Counted from the first letter of the stretch, positions 25,630 through 38,000 are shown. The stretch is DNA of 64,000 nucleotides from Owenia fusiformis (GCA_903813345.2 CAIIXF020000001.1:50299885-50363884), one strand, 5' to 3'. The notes: generated by a model not told the origin, from the letters alone. Program-made: numbers and translations.

Positions 25630-26124
25630 GCCTGACTACGGTAAAGTCAGATACCGTTGTCACAAATGGCGGACATAACCGTCGCTTCAACTGTTTAATC
25701 ACTTGGTCCTCATTTCATGGGATTTTATCGTCGTTAATTCTGTGCATGCATTAAGCTCTTGTGATAATGTATCATATGAAATCTCATTTTCGGTCAAATT
25801 GGGTCGTGAATCGCCACAATATAGCCTCTTCGATATCATCAATGACAACGGAATCTGAATTGAGTAATTTAGAAAGACAGCGGCATATGGTAATTACAGT
25901 GTCCGTTGTCCCGTATCTCATTTTGATCGGTTAAATTAAAGACTTTATTTCGTAGTAGAACATTATTAACTGTACAATGAGTATAAAGACACTTTGATTG
26001 ATTGTTGCTCCAAAGGAATTTAGTCTAGGTGCTCTATTAAACATACAGTTCATGAAAATCTAATTGAAGCGACGGTTATGTCCGCCATTTGTGACAACGG
26101 TATCTGACTTTACCGTAGTCAGGC
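25630..26124. mobile_element. 495-bp MITE with perfect 61-bp TIRs and TA target duplication
   Basis: Arms 25630-25690 and 26064-26124 are perfect reverse complements, beginning GCCTGACTACGGTAAAGTCA, and TA flanks both ends. The size, TA target and lack of a transposase frame fit a Tc1/mariner-type MITE. Identical arms imply a young insertion or recent conversion. Confidence 0.88.
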
Positions 26125-26919
26125 TAACCCGGGGTGTTTAACCAATCAAATTGTTTGAATTACACCATGTGACTAAGAATTATTATATTGCAATTTTAAA
26201 CTGAGATTTGAATTTATTTCTGAAAAATACTGATAGAGAAATTTGTGTCCATTGAAATACAAGCAAATTGGACATAGCTAAGCTTTAATCTTTCGATGTT
26301 ACGAAAATCTCGGAATTGAATTGTCCCATCTCCGTTTTTAATATGCTAAAAATTGGCAGAGAAAATCTTAAAATTCATGAATTCTTTAGTGTATATACCC
26401 AATTTTTTGATAAAAAGAATGTAAAAACTTCACAAATGACAGAGAGATAGTATTGCAGTTACAGATGTCTAAACTTTCAAAATTTATTTCTCAGTTTCAC
26501 AAAAATGTGAGTTGGGACATTTTTATTCTCATAGGGCGATATAGCGATTTCTTTAGGTTGCGTTTTTAACACCCTGGCTTGGGTGTCACAAGGTATTGCA
26601 AAAAAGACTAACGCGATCAAAGGGGCAGCAAGGACTGTCGAGAGAAAATTCATAAATTTTTATTTTTTCTGAGCTATCAGGTCAATATATGGCTTGACAT
26701 CTTTTTTGACATACCTATTTTCTTAAAATGTATGGATAAACTATTAATTTCAGCATTAAGATGTGTAAATTCAGTTCAAAGTTTCTATTTTTATTTATTT
26801 TATTTTAATTTTATTATAGTGTCATGAGTTAAAATACAATTACATATATAAAACAATAGTACACTGTTAAAATCACCCCAGGCCCCCTATGGGCCTATAA
26901 GACACTTTTGTAAAAACAT

Positions 26920-28500
26920 ATAAATCATGTTTTGTAAATAAAATGTTCCCGTCGTTTAAGCATCCGGTCACAGGCTTTTGCAGTGAAGAGACAAATTCTG
27001 TCATTAGACATTAAACACTGAAATTTACTCTCTGCATCTAAATTCATGAAACCAGTTACAATAGTAGGAACGTTTGCATACAAGTCTAAACGGATGTCTT
27101 CATAAGGAGAACAGTTCAAAATTACATGTCTTTCGTTTTCAATTGCATTATAACATAAAGGACACACCCTTTCATCAACTGGCAGCCTTTCATAACGACC
27201 AGTTTCTATTCTGATTGGTGCTACACCACATCTTATAGAAGCAAATGACTTTCTTTGAGAAATAGAAAGTATTGATGTAACATATCTTTCTATTTTTATG
27301 TCATGTTTATAGGTTCTAAAAGTTCTGAGTTTGTTTCCTTGACCTTGTTGCCGCTTTGTATCGTCCCAGAGTCTTGTTTGCCAGTTGTTCTGCACTTGAC
27401 GTTCCAGAGGCGACACAATCGCCGACACCGGGTCGTCATCATTAACCCAGAGAGAATCGTAAACCTGCCTCAGGTGGTATAAGGTGTTTTTATCGCACTT
27501 TGAAAAAGTGCTATATTGTCGTCGTCTTGTGCTGTTGGGCGGGCGGGAGGGCGGGCGTGCGGGCGGCACATAAACCAAATCTTGTCATCAAATTTCCAGG
27601 ATAACTGCTTACCTGTTCAACTTGAAAATTTTACAGATGCAAGAGCAGACTAGTACCAAGATCTGATTAGGTTAAGGGCATGCTGGGTAAACTACGTGGC
27701 GGCCATTTTGAATTTTTCAACAAATCTTCTCATCAAAATTCCAGGAAAACCACTTATCCGTTCAACTTGAAATTTTTACAGATGCAAGAGCAGACTATTG
27801 CCAAGATCTGATTAAGTTTTATGTATGCTAGCTGAATTACATGGTGGCCATTTTGAATTTTTCAATTTGGCGGTCAATTTGGTCAATTTTCAAATTGACC
27901 AAATCTTTTTTTTTAAAACATCTACAAGTTCTCAGAAGTTTAAATCTGACCTCAGATTTCAGATTTGACCTTTCATTCACCTTCAGTGACCTTGAAAAGG
28001 TCAAAAAAGTTGATTTTCTAAATTGATATTTTGGATTTAAATTTAGGTCAGCTTAATTACAAAACACCTACTGAGGTCTGAAAAAGTGAAATTTTCAAGG
28101 TCGAAGGTCATCAAATTAGGTCACAAACAATGTTATCTAAATTTTCCCAAAGTTCAAGACTACAAATAAATTCTTGTCATCAAAATTGCAGGAAAACCGC
28201 TAACCTTGTCAACTTGAAATGTTTACAGATGCAAGAGCAGACTGGTGCCAAGGTCTGATTAGGTTTTGGTAATGCTGGGTAAATTGCATGGTGGCCAGTT
28301 TGCTCTTCAAAGTGCGATATTTCTCACTGTGTGTCTTGTTCTTTCCACTGTTAGCACGTAAAACATTCCAATAGTAAATACGGTTGGTCAACCTATTGTG
28401 GCTAAGAGACTGAAGTCGCAAGTTAAACTTATGGTTTTTCTTCACCTGTTTTTCAAATGGTGAGGTCCACCCCATCTCGCCCTGGACAGCAAGGTTGGGT
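26920..28500 (-). mobile_element. LINE ORF2 3' fragment interrupted by another element
   Basis: Minus-strand frames 28475-28315 and 27495-26925 belong to one protein. Removing the insert at 27496-28314 joins them in frame (EKYR then DKNTLYHLRQVYD). The downstream part ends with the cysteine motif common after the reverse transcriptase of many non-LTR elements: SFASIRCGVAPIRIETGRYE, then CPLC...H...C. The catalytic core is absent. The fragment lies in DNA unique to the left copy of the segmental duplication. Confidence 0.75.
27496..28314. mobile_element. 819-bp insertion inside the LINE fragment
   Basis: Short inverted ends CACTTTGAAAAAG and CACTTTGAAGAG. Inside, a phrase of about 110 bp (CAACTTGAAATTTTTACAGA, then TGCAAGAGCAGACT) recurs three times, near 27610, 27760 and 28210. 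An ER5-type TGACCT-n5-AGGTCA lies at 27987-28003, as in the repeat at 50150-50640. No transposase frame, so non-autonomous. Confidence 0.65.
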
Positions 28501-29151
28501 GTATACCTGCCTAATCCAAGAAATACTCTACAGGCTCCCTTTTCTATAAAGGGAGTCCCACTTATAGATTTTTAAGATTCACTGCGTTTCAAGAGGAATA
28601 TCAGCTGAATTAATGTTCATCCAGGGGGTTTCATTGTAGATAATAAAAATATATGTTAGTCTTGATGAAATATCCAAACTTAAATATATTTTGACACTGG
28701 TCAATAATCGTTGAATGCCTCCCATGTACTAATTGTTGCACCTTTAAGGTAGATCTTCAAAAGTGACATTTTGAAATAATTGCAATACTTGCCCTTGTTA
28801 TTTTCAGGTTTAAATGAGGCATGGAGAAATGAGTGTATAGCTTAGTTTTTGTGTAAAACACACCCTTGTTGTTTGAAATCAATTGAAAACTGAAATGAAG
28901 ACAGTTATGTCATTTTTGATATATGCTACTAGTATCAGTATGTAGTAGAGTAGATAGCACAAGGATCCTAATTAAGGTTATAGCCCATGTCTTCCTACTT
29001 TATCTTAAAACAGAATTCAAAAAGTATGAACATATTTGTCGCAATGTTTTCTGTAATGTGATTTTTCTTATTCCAGGCTTCATATTATATCAAACATTGA
29101 TACGTATATGAACAAGATACCCAAGATGAAGCATTCCATATGTGAAGGCCC

Positions 29152-29160
29152 TATATAAAG
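29152..29160 (+). promoter_or_regulatory. TATA box of SMB1
   Basis: TATATAAAG lies 67 bases before the ATG at 29219, which would leave a leader of about 35-40 bases. It is well placed for an intronless gene. The homologous site before SMB2 reads TATATGAAG. Confidence 0.6.
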
Positions 29161-29218
29161 CATGACCTAACTTTACAGCAAAAGCCTCACTGCACAACGT
29201 GCGCCTAAAACGATAAAA

Positions 29219-30880
29219 ATGGCAATGAAAATATTATTGTTGTGGACAGTTACATTGGCAATACTCTATCAGAAACTTAATGCGGAGTCAGAATTTACTC
29301 AGCTTAACCACACTAATGGTACTAATCCTAGCAGTAATCAGAGTAACGGTTCTCAATTTAACAGTACTCAAACTGGCAGTACTGTAATTAATGTTACTCA
29401 AATTAACAATTATCAAGAAGATGATATCGAGGACACTGGTAGATGTGGTTTACCTATTGATATGTATAAGAACTGTCCTGCGAATACATGCGGTGGGAGA
29501 TGTGGAGATAGGGCAAATTACACCAAAAGTGGTAGTTTATGCTCTTGTGACAATGCTTGCACTATTTATGGAGACTGTTGCAGGGACTACAAGTTGAAAT
29601 GTGGCAATTATAGTCAAGATGAGTTTGATCGCGTGAGATCGACTGATTTTACGTGCAAGAAGCATGCTCCCGATCAGTATATCTTTATGAAAGAAACCTG
29701 TAAGCCGAGCTACAGCGACGAATCCGTCATCAGAAAGTGTTACACGAATTCTGGGTTTGAAGGTATGGTACCAGTCTCAGATCCTAACACTGAGATTGTA
29801 TATTCCAATTACTTCTGTGCCCTGTGTAATTATGCTAGAGATATCGTGCCTTGGAAGTTGACCGTCATGTGTAAAAAAGCTGGTGGTTTGTCTCCAGGAA
29901 ATGAAATTAGATGGAACGAACTCATATTATTATTACATAACTCTCGTATTGTTGAGAGGAGATGCGATCTATACACTCAACCACAAAAAGCCCTTGAAAG
30001 TGCATCTTCACAAAAATGCGTTCCTATCAATTCCAGATGTTCTTTGGAATGTAGAGATCCTAACATCATAGAGCTCTGTAAGGAGGGAGAATATGACCCG
30101 CAATATGGCCGATTTGAAATTGTTCAAAACAAGTATTGTTTACAATGTCAAAATCATGCAGCGCTAGAGATATGTCCAGCTGTAGAAGTGAGGACTAACC
30201 AGCAACCCATGTATGGATTCTCCTACTCTTTACTGTTAAATGTAGTAGGAGAGTCTGTACTCAATTTCAAACTTCAATCGGGATTTGGTATAAACAAGAT
30301 CAACACAGAAGCAAAGGTTGAACATGATGGTGAAGTGCGTTTGACCGCATGCGGCGCACCACTTGTTCTACTTAATGAAAAATGCGAGCTGGATGGAATA
30401 TACATTGCCATTTCATGCAACTATGACAGAAATTCATCAAATGTCACGTATATTGCGCTAACTCAAGACCAAAGAATTAGGATAAGTGAAAAAGTCAGAG
30501 AAATATATGACGCTATCGGGCAGGTTGTTTTACAATACTTTTCAAGTAAAATGAATGGCGGCATAAGATTAATAGCGAAATGGTATGTTCATATGCCTTA
30601 TGACACTGATGTCTGGAGATCAGTGCTTTTAGAATATGAGAAACCCTTGGTAGATTCTCTGCGAATAATCCTCCCTGGTATAGAGTTGAATGAATGCATC
30701 TATACCAAGGCTGGGAGTACGGTTATTCCGAGAAAAACAATCGATATATCGAGCGAAAATAGTACAGCTGTATCGAATCACACGAAGACGATTAAAAGTG
30801 GCACCTCTACAGTTGCAAACAAGTCGCCACCAGAATTTATAATTTTGATATTGACAATATGCGCTGCATGTGCCTTATAA
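29219..30880 (+). CDS. Secreted or GPI-anchored somatomedin-B domain protein, copy 1 (SMB1)
   Basis: Single open frame of 553 residues, no intron. Residues 1-22 form a signal peptide. Residues 28-65 are rich in Asn, Ser, Thr and Gln with many N-glycosylation sequons. A somatomedin-B domain at about 86-128 has the expected eight cysteines (91, 95, 108, 110, 114, 120, 121, 128) and the core CSCDNAC...DCC. A second cysteine-rich ectodomain follows (about 145-320; CYTNSGF, then YSNYFCALCN), of a type I associate with extracellular regions of some invertebrate class-B-like receptors. Here no seven-helix region follows. The protein ends in a hydrophobic tail (536-553, FIILILTICAACAL) like a GPI signal. 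Function unknown; ligand binding at the cell surface is inference. It is paired with the copy at 45135. Confidence 0.85.
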   Translation: MAMKILLLWTVTLAILYQKLNAESEFTQLNHTNGTNPSSNQSNGSQFNSTQTGSTVINVTQINNYQEDDIEDTGRCGLPIDMYKNCPANTCGGRCGDRANYTKSGSLCSCDNACTIYGDCCRDYKLKCGNYSQDEFDRVRSTDFTCKKHAPDQYIFMKETCKPSYSDESVIRKCYTNSGFEGMVPVSDPNTEIVYSNYFCALCNYARDIVPWKLTVMCKKAGGLSPGNEIRWNELILLLHNSRIVERRCDLYTQPQKALESASSQKCVPINSRCSLECRDPNIIELCKEGEYDPQYGRFEIVQNKYCLQCQNHAALEICPAVEVRTNQQPMYGFSYSLLLNVVGESVLNFKLQSGFGINKINTEAKVEHDGEVRLTACGAPLVLLNEKCELDGIYIAISCNYDRNSSNVTYIALTQDQRIRISEKVREIYDAIGQVVLQYFSSKMNGGIRLIAKWYVHMPYDTDVWRSVLLEYEKPLVDSLRIILPGIELNECIYTKAGSTVIPRKTIDISSENSTAVSNHTKTIKSGTSTVANKSPPEFIILILTICAACAL

Positions 30881-31172
30881 CATTTTTTATCATAAAACAG
30901 CATGTGAAAATCATTGGTTTGGTTTGGAGATGTCACCACTAGGTATTCTACATCCATGATGGGCACTATTGATCAAGTCCCGGATTACCGTATTCTATAT
31001 GAACACGTACCCTCCCAAGAGTAGAACCATGACAAAAATGAACCAAAGATAACAACAAAGTGTGTGTTTTGGAACATCTCAAATATATTCTCTTTATGAC
31101 GGTCCTGCAAATATGGACTTGAAAATTATGACCAATACATAACGATTATCATTAATATATACTATTTAAATA

Positions 31173-31178
31173 AATAAA
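31173..31178 (+). terminator. Candidate poly(A) signal of SMB1
   Basis: AATAAA about 290 bases after the SMB1 stop, followed within 30 bases by TTTTTGTTTTGTTTTAT, a typical downstream element. Confidence 0.5.
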
Positions 31179-31446
31179 GGTTTACTGGAAGAATTTTTGT
31201 TTTGTTTTATACTACCAACCCGAAGAACATGTTTAGGACTCCTCGTATCGGCATTACAAAAACATCCCTAAAGGCCTAGAAACGGGAAAGATAATTTGTA
31301 TATAATAATTTTAGTTGACAGTTTTCAAAATGGCGTCAAACAGATTCGATTTGTCGGATACTATTGGTATATCCTATGGTTTTGAAAAAATATCATTTTA
31401 TCCCATGGTTGCAAGGATATAGATCAAATATCACATGAAGATATAT

Positions 31447-31968
31447 TTGATATGTGGATCAAGATATCATATACAGCAAAAAATGTTCAAACCATCGAAT
31501 ATCACTTTTAAACTGTCGAATGTCATTTCTTAAAAGTGATATTCGATGGTTTTAAAAGTGATATTCGATGTTTTATTACTTTTTTAAAATCCTTTTTCAG
31601 AATTTTTGAAAGAATTTTTTTTAGATTTTTTAAAAATTTCTTTTCAATGCTTTAAAAAAAGTTTTTTCAACTTTTTAGTATTTTGAAAATAAATGTTGAA
31701 AAAAATGTTGAAAAAAAATTTCTGAAAAAAATGTTCAAAAATTTGAAAATTTTAAAATGAAAATTTGAATTTTTTTTAAATTTTGAAAAAGAATTTTAAA
31801 AAATGTAATATTTTTTTGAAAAAAATCGAAACCATCGAATATCACTTTTAAAACTATCGAATATCACTTTTTAAGAAGAGATATTCAATAGTTTAAAATT
31901 GATTTTCGATGGTTTGAGCATTTTTTTGCTGAAATATAATATCTTGATCCACATATCAAATACAGGGT
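31447..31968. repeat. AT-rich foldback of about 520 bp
   Basis: The left end ATTTGATATGTGGATCAAGA and, after it, AACCATCGAATATCAC are mirrored at the right by their complements, ending CTTGATCCACATATCAAAT. The centre (31570-31830) is almost pure A and T. Smaller hairpins of AAAGTGATATTCGATGG repeat inside both arms. Confidence 0.8.
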
Positions 31969-33149
31969 GGTCCAAAAATGCATTAATGGGCTGATATTCT
32001 CACATGTTTTAGGGGAAGGTCTAAAATTTATATGGGTACCATAAAGGTCACTTATTAGTCTCAGTTTGGAGAACGAAGTTTATCAGTCTACTGCACGCTA
32101 CATCTGCTTTGGACAATAGGGAGGTTAAGATTGGCGTAAATTGCCCATTACCTATACCTATACGTAGTTTGTTATTGCACTAAGCGGTATTTTACCTAAG
32201 TTACAGGGTTTGCGATACGTAATTACCTATAAATGGCCGTTCTTGGTGTTGACATATTCTGGCAAATACCATACAGGCCACCGCACGGTATAATTAGGAT
32301 GTCATTTTTATCATAAATTGTTGCATACGATTTCGTAGCCTTTTACGTTAATCTTGAACTCAGTTTACAAAGCGAATTACCTATACGTATCCGTAACAAA
32401 CATACGGATAGGGATAGGTATACGTATATTTTTACGCTAATCTTAACATCTCTATTGTTGACATTTTTACATATTGTAAATTTAAATGTCTTCTTTTGAA
32501 TATCCATAATTTGATTTGGGTGATATTTCTATATTTTTCATTAAAAATAAATATTAGCCCAGAAGACTGTTCTCGAAACCGAGACTTGTCCTTTAAGAAG
32601 TTAGAAAATATTGAAGCTAAAGACCCAAAACAACTCGGACCAGTTTTTTAATAAAAATAATAATTTCAAAACTTTTATCATTATATTAATATGGGGTTTT
32701 AAATATTTTGTTTTGAATTTAGTATGACATATACTCTTCAAAAAGTTAAGGATTAGTCTTTTCCTCATAGGTCATGTTAAACCCCAATGTGTTCTTAGCC
32801 CCAACCGAAAGAAAACTGATAATGTAAATAGACTTCATCAAATTAAGACATTTTCATCAAATTAAAACAATATTATTATATATAATATTATGTCATGCTA
32901 AACCTGAAACAAAAAATTAAACCCAATATTATGATAAAAATCATCATTTTAAAAAGTGGTCCAAGTTGTCTTGGGTCTGAGATGTCTTGGGTCCAAGTTG
33001 TCTTGGGCCCGAGTTGTCTTGGGTCCGAGATGTCCAGTTACAAGTATATCCTATCGAACTTCATGCTTTGGAGTATTAAGAGTAAGCCATGTTCACACAT
33101 TTAGCACAAAAATGAAAACCATTAGACGGACAGATAGTATACAACAGGA

Positions 33150-33285
33150 AAAATCATTTTTCGATTTTTATTTCTAATATTCCATACAATTCAATTGTAC
33201 ATATAATGTACAAATTGTGAACTAAGATAACCTTGGTGAATGTAATATGTTTTCACATGTAAGCTTTTAAGACTTGTGTTATCCT
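33150..33285. repeat. Right end of the duplicated unit (copy 1)
   Basis: TTTTTCGATTTTTATTTCTA through CTTTTAAGACTTG matches 46815-46945 almost base for base. Immediately after it the sequence switches to DTWD1 intron 2, so this is the inner junction of the tandem duplication. Confidence 0.8.
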
Positions 33286-33848
33286 GTGTTATACTTGTTT
33301 ACCTGACAAAGGCAGACGCTAGAACAGAACAGCACTGTATTGCTTCATAACATTGCACCATGCACATATGTCCTTGTAAATTATGATATGACAAATAAAA
33401 CACCATCTCATTCAAATATATCCCAGTGAGGGAATGATAACCTTAAAAACATAAGTAAACTATAATCCTGCTCTGAGTTTCTAAAATGAAATTACAGTTT
33501 TGATACTGATATTTCTATATACATGTAGACCATGATCCTTGGCAGATCAATGGAATTTTGGATTAGCTTTAAAATGATATTAGACACATACTATGGAGAC
33601 ATTGGTTTATTAAACCCTGTAGATAAAGAATTTTTTCTCTTATAAAGAGTGTAGACAAACCTTCTTTTTGAAATGCAATGTCAATCTTTGCAAAGATTTC
33701 GGAAAATGATCTTCTCCTTAAATATAAAAGTAAGTGCCTGTAACAGATTGTAAAAATATTTTGAAACAACTTACAGTAACTTAACAGTTGGTGAGAAAGC
33801 TTTGTTGTCCTTACATACAGAAAATATAATGAAAATGTATTTTTCCAG

Positions 33849-35054
33849 ACACTTTTGGTGTTTCCCTGTAAGGAATCTCTAACATTTGAGCAACTTATAA
33901 AACAATGTGCACCTCTACATAAAGATGACAGCACCATCCAGGACACAGAAGCTAGCGATGAAATAAAGGAACCACCATGTAAAGTGATAAAAACAGATAT
34001 CACAACAGACAAGACCCAGTGTGCTGGTATATAGGAGATAAGTACACCAGTCCATATGACACTGTTGTGTTCATTGATAGCACATGGAATCAGACCAAGA
34101 AGATCTACAATGATGAGAGGCTCAAAGGTATGTAAAGTGACTACCAAGAGGTAATGTCCTAACGTGTTATCATATCACATCTGAGAACTGGTGGTGTTTT
34201 GTTTTAGCCATAACTGGCATTTGACATCACCTCGTCATTATTGGAAATACAGTTAAACCTGTGTGTATTGCAAAAAAATGTGTTCACTGTAGGTAAGTGT
34301 TCACTACAGAGAGACAATTTACTCAGCACTCAGTAGAGTATGTGAAAAGAGGTGTCCACTAGACACAGGTGTTCACTGTTTAGATTATTTTTATGAAATT
34401 GAGGATGTAAGATGTTCAGTAAAAAAAGTATTTCCATATTTTAAATTCTGTGCATGTAATTTTTACTGAACACTTCATGACAATGTTAACCTACAGTATG
34501 TATATTTAGATTCCTTATTTTAGTGTAATAAAAAAAGGGGTTTTCAACATACATGTCCAAAAGTCATCAACATATGAAATTTTAACCAAAATCTGTCAAA
34601 TGGTATCTGAGTTATCAAAGATTACATTTTTAACAAAAGCTATATGCCATTTTTAATTGAGTGGTCATATTGTAAATATTGTCACTATATGTAACATGTA
34701 TATCTTAATTGATGAAAAATGAATAAGAAAACTGATCTACATGTATATATTTCAGGTTTACAATGTATAGAGTTAAAAAGTAGGGAAACTAAGTTTTGGC
34801 GTCATCAAAAGGACAAACCACGCACATATTTAGCAACAATTGAGGCCATCTATTATTTCCAGCTGGAATATCACCAAAGCTTCGTGCCATCAGAATATAC
34901 AGGACAATATGATGATTTGTTATTTTTCTTTGTGTTCATGTACGGAACGATCAAAGAGTTATATGATGGAGGGAAACAGCTCAAGGCTTACAGTTCACCA
35001 GAGACTGACAAAAATAAAGCTGAGGCATACATGTTACTGATTGATAAAGATTAA
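33849..35054 (+). pseudogene. DTWD1: Truncated DTWD1 copy (exons 3 and 4 only)
   Basis: Exon 3 copy 33849-34127 and exon 4 copy 34756-35054 keep their splice sites. Exons 1 and 2 are absent, because the duplication began inside intron 2. Exon 3 carries a 2-bp insertion (GGTATATAGGAG against GGTATAGGAG) that makes an immediate in-frame TAG before the DSTW motif. Exon 4 is open and ends [12 protein letters not shown], a different C-terminus from the active gene. No start or promoter is seen, so it is not expected to make an enzyme. Confidence 0.92.
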
Positions 35055-38000
35055 ATATTTAACATGTTAGTAACATGTTAATAGAATAACTCTTTATTTA
35101 TTTAGTTGTTCATGCCTCCCAGGCATTTCACTAAAGTTATTATGCAAGAGAGATTTTGTAACAACTTGTCACAACTTATTTAGTGTGTGTATATTATGTC
35201 ATCACCACACATGGTGACATATTGTTATAGTCTCCAACTTTTTTGTGGACGGCGATTTGTGACCCGACTTATATGACATGGGAAATCTGGGGTAAGATTA
35301 TTTGTTCATATACAATGCGTAGGCGCCACAGTTCAAGGATATCTTCCACCGCTTAAGGGAAGCTAAGGTAACTGTGGTGCTCACGCATGATATATTAACA
35401 AATTATCATATTCCATAGTTCTCATGTCATATGAGTCTGATTTGATTCAAATATCAAAGCATTACGTCAACTATAAAGTAGTTTAATTCGATGAAAACTA
35501 AAAATATCAAAACCGACACTTTCCGTCCACCATCTTTGATGCGAAGGTGACGGCCGTTACCTTCGCTTGATATTGATCAGTGAACACTCATTTATCTTTA
35601 AAAGTAGCCTAGAGGGATATAGAGAAGCTGTTCATCTGTCCATCTGTCTGTGCATTCATCTGTCTGCATCCATCCGGCTCTCCATCCGCCCTAGCCTTTC
35701 AGTACACGGTGACACAAAAAATGACACCCACCTTACGTTGCATTACTTGTTTAACAATTTCAGATGTGTAGCTCAAGTGGGTCAAATTTTATGAGCGTTA
35801 CAACACTTGCTCTAAATGTTGTCCATTCCTTTGCAGACACACATGGATTCTACACAAAAAATGCCACCCAGCTTTTGTAACATAACTTTGTAAATACTGA
35901 TGATTTTGGCTTGTACTTTCAGGGAAATGAAGTCCATTCATTTAAACACAAAATAATGTAGTTGTCATTGATTAACTTATTTCCAGAATTATGTTACAAA
36001 GGGTAGGTGTCATTTTTTGTGTAAGATCCAGTTGTGCCTGCAAAGGAATAGACGACACATTTTGTAACGCTCATAAATGTGCATCTAGGTGAGTTAGTCA
36101 TCTGAAACTTCTTATGGAGTTGCAAAATGGAGTGTACTTTTAATGTGTGAAAAAACTAGTCAGAATTTCTTCAGACAAAACGTTTTAAAACATCATGTGT
36201 GTGGGTGTCATTTTTTGTGTCATACAGTAAATAAAAAATTCCAAAATGGCCACGACTCAAAAAAACGATGATGACCATGGGTTTTCTAGAAACTAGAAGA
36301 CTTGTTTTGATGGAATATGAACTACATTAATTGAAAGGCATATTTAAGCCTTATTATTTATGGCACAATGGACCAATATGTGATTTCCTAAGATTTGATA
36401 TCTAGAAGAAAAGATCGAGAGCATTATGGAATTGTTGACGCACATATTTCATGTAGTGAACAATTGGTCCCTGATTAATTGAATCCAATGAAATATCCTG
36501 AAGACCACATATCAATTATCAAAGTATCTTCAATCTGCTTACTGATAGTATTAATGCCATTGGCATTTGTTTTACCCAAAGCTTCTTAGAAGATACCTTC
36601 ACCCCCTCTGAACTTGAGGAGTCAACCATATGAGAAAGGAACTGGTAGAAGTCCATGGTGATCAGAAATTGTTTTCGCAAGAATGCATAAATGAATATAA
36701 TTGCAATCGTTGAAAATGGGCGATGGTACTAAAGGAGTTGCCTTAGGAAACTCAGATTTGTATGATAAACAAATTAACTCAGTGTTAGATGACCAGGCCC
36801 TTAAGTGACTTTCGCCATTTTTGAACCTAAATTGTCGTAAGTGAACCGCCTTGAAATTAAAAAATGTCCACCCTCTTAGCAATAGATAGCTGGCTATGGG
36901 GCTGGATGACTGAATTTCATTGCTTACAGGGTTACTTCATGTTTGTCTCAGTACAACATTGATATATTGGGTGGTTTTAAAACATACTTTTCTCTAGAAC
37001 TAAATAGAGTCACGTGGTGAAACGTTCAGATATTTATAATGAATATGTGTATCCGATTATCAAATTTCGAAAATATTCCTTTATCACTCACTAATCTAGT
37101 TATTCCGTGTTTATATCGGTACATTTTTGGGACACCCTATACTTATTAATTATTGAAGCATTATTCTGATTATTAAAACATTTTTCTTCTGCTTGCTTAT
37201 TGGTTGAGGAAATGTAATGTTGGATTCACGACCCTTGGTGTGATGGCCCCGTCGGAGAGGCGGGGCTGCTTAATGCATTTACTAGTATTCTATTCAAAGA
37301 TAGGTAATTAAGTTACTCTGCAGATGAAATTGTTCATGCATTTTGATTTGTCTACGGCTATTCAAGCCTACCTCCAACATAATTTGATTGACGGATGTCA
37401 GAAAATAGTATATAAGCTATAAATTCGAATGAGATTACATATAGTATGGACGGTAGAGGTCCATGCACTCTCCATGGACAATGATGCATTTAGCAAAGAA
37501 AAACCAGATTTTATAAGTTAACTGATATAACACTCGTCTGCGAATGGGTACATTGCATCCAAATTTGTCTAATAGTGTTTTTCTCAAACCTTTATCATAA
37601 AAGTTTGACAAAAAATAAAAAGGCAATCTTGGATGCGATTACAATCGCAGTATTGTCATCGTAGACATTTCGCAGCATTGACAAAACAGCCAACGCACAA
37701 CAACGCTAAAAGAGTTCATAGTCAGGAAAAACTCGGAGGAAAGCCATTCGATTCAAGTTGCTCCACAATTACTGAAATTGAATTTGGAGACGAGGTGTAA
37801 CGTGAACGTAATTCTAGAGAACTGTCCGTGGAGTAACTTTGAAGAGCAGTATCTTCGATCGAGTAATAAACGCACTCACCGGAGCATCAGTTATCACGGT
37901 ATTGTCCAATAGGTAAATCATTCATTGAAGCAAGCTATTATTTCGAATACATTTTTTTAAGGTTCTCGCCTCTAATCAGATAATAAGGGTTCCATTGCAA

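Larger units (their letters stand above)
30881..33149. other. SMB1 3' flank and repeats
   Basis: This stretch has no counterpart after SMB2. A probable poly(A) signal AATAAA lies at 31173-31178, followed by a T/G-rich segment. Then come an AT-rich foldback (31447-31968), a transposon-like end CAGGGTGGTCCAAAAATG at about 31965, and a short tandem repeat of TTGTCTTGGGTCC-type units of about 17 bp (32955-33040). No gene. Confidence 0.55.
15695..33290. repeat. Left copy of a tandem segmental duplication of about 17.6 kb
   Basis: Blocks here reappear in the same order and orientation at 33298-46945. DTWD1 intron 2 to downstream DNA (15.7-23.6 kb) matches 33.3-38.8 kb. The somatomedin-B gene with its upstream DNA (26.53-26.63 and 28.74-30.89 kb) matches 44.58-46.81 kb. 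33150-33285 matches 46815-46945. Stretches present only in this copy include about 19412-20130 (LINE fragment), 21394-22654 (TIR element), 26640-28743 and 30890-33150. Confidence 0.85.

Noticed and set aside
33569-34147. 192-codon minus-strand frame
   Set aside because: It is the antisense of the DTWD1 pseudogene exon 3 and flanks; the matching antisense frame exists at 16226-16489. No independent motif.
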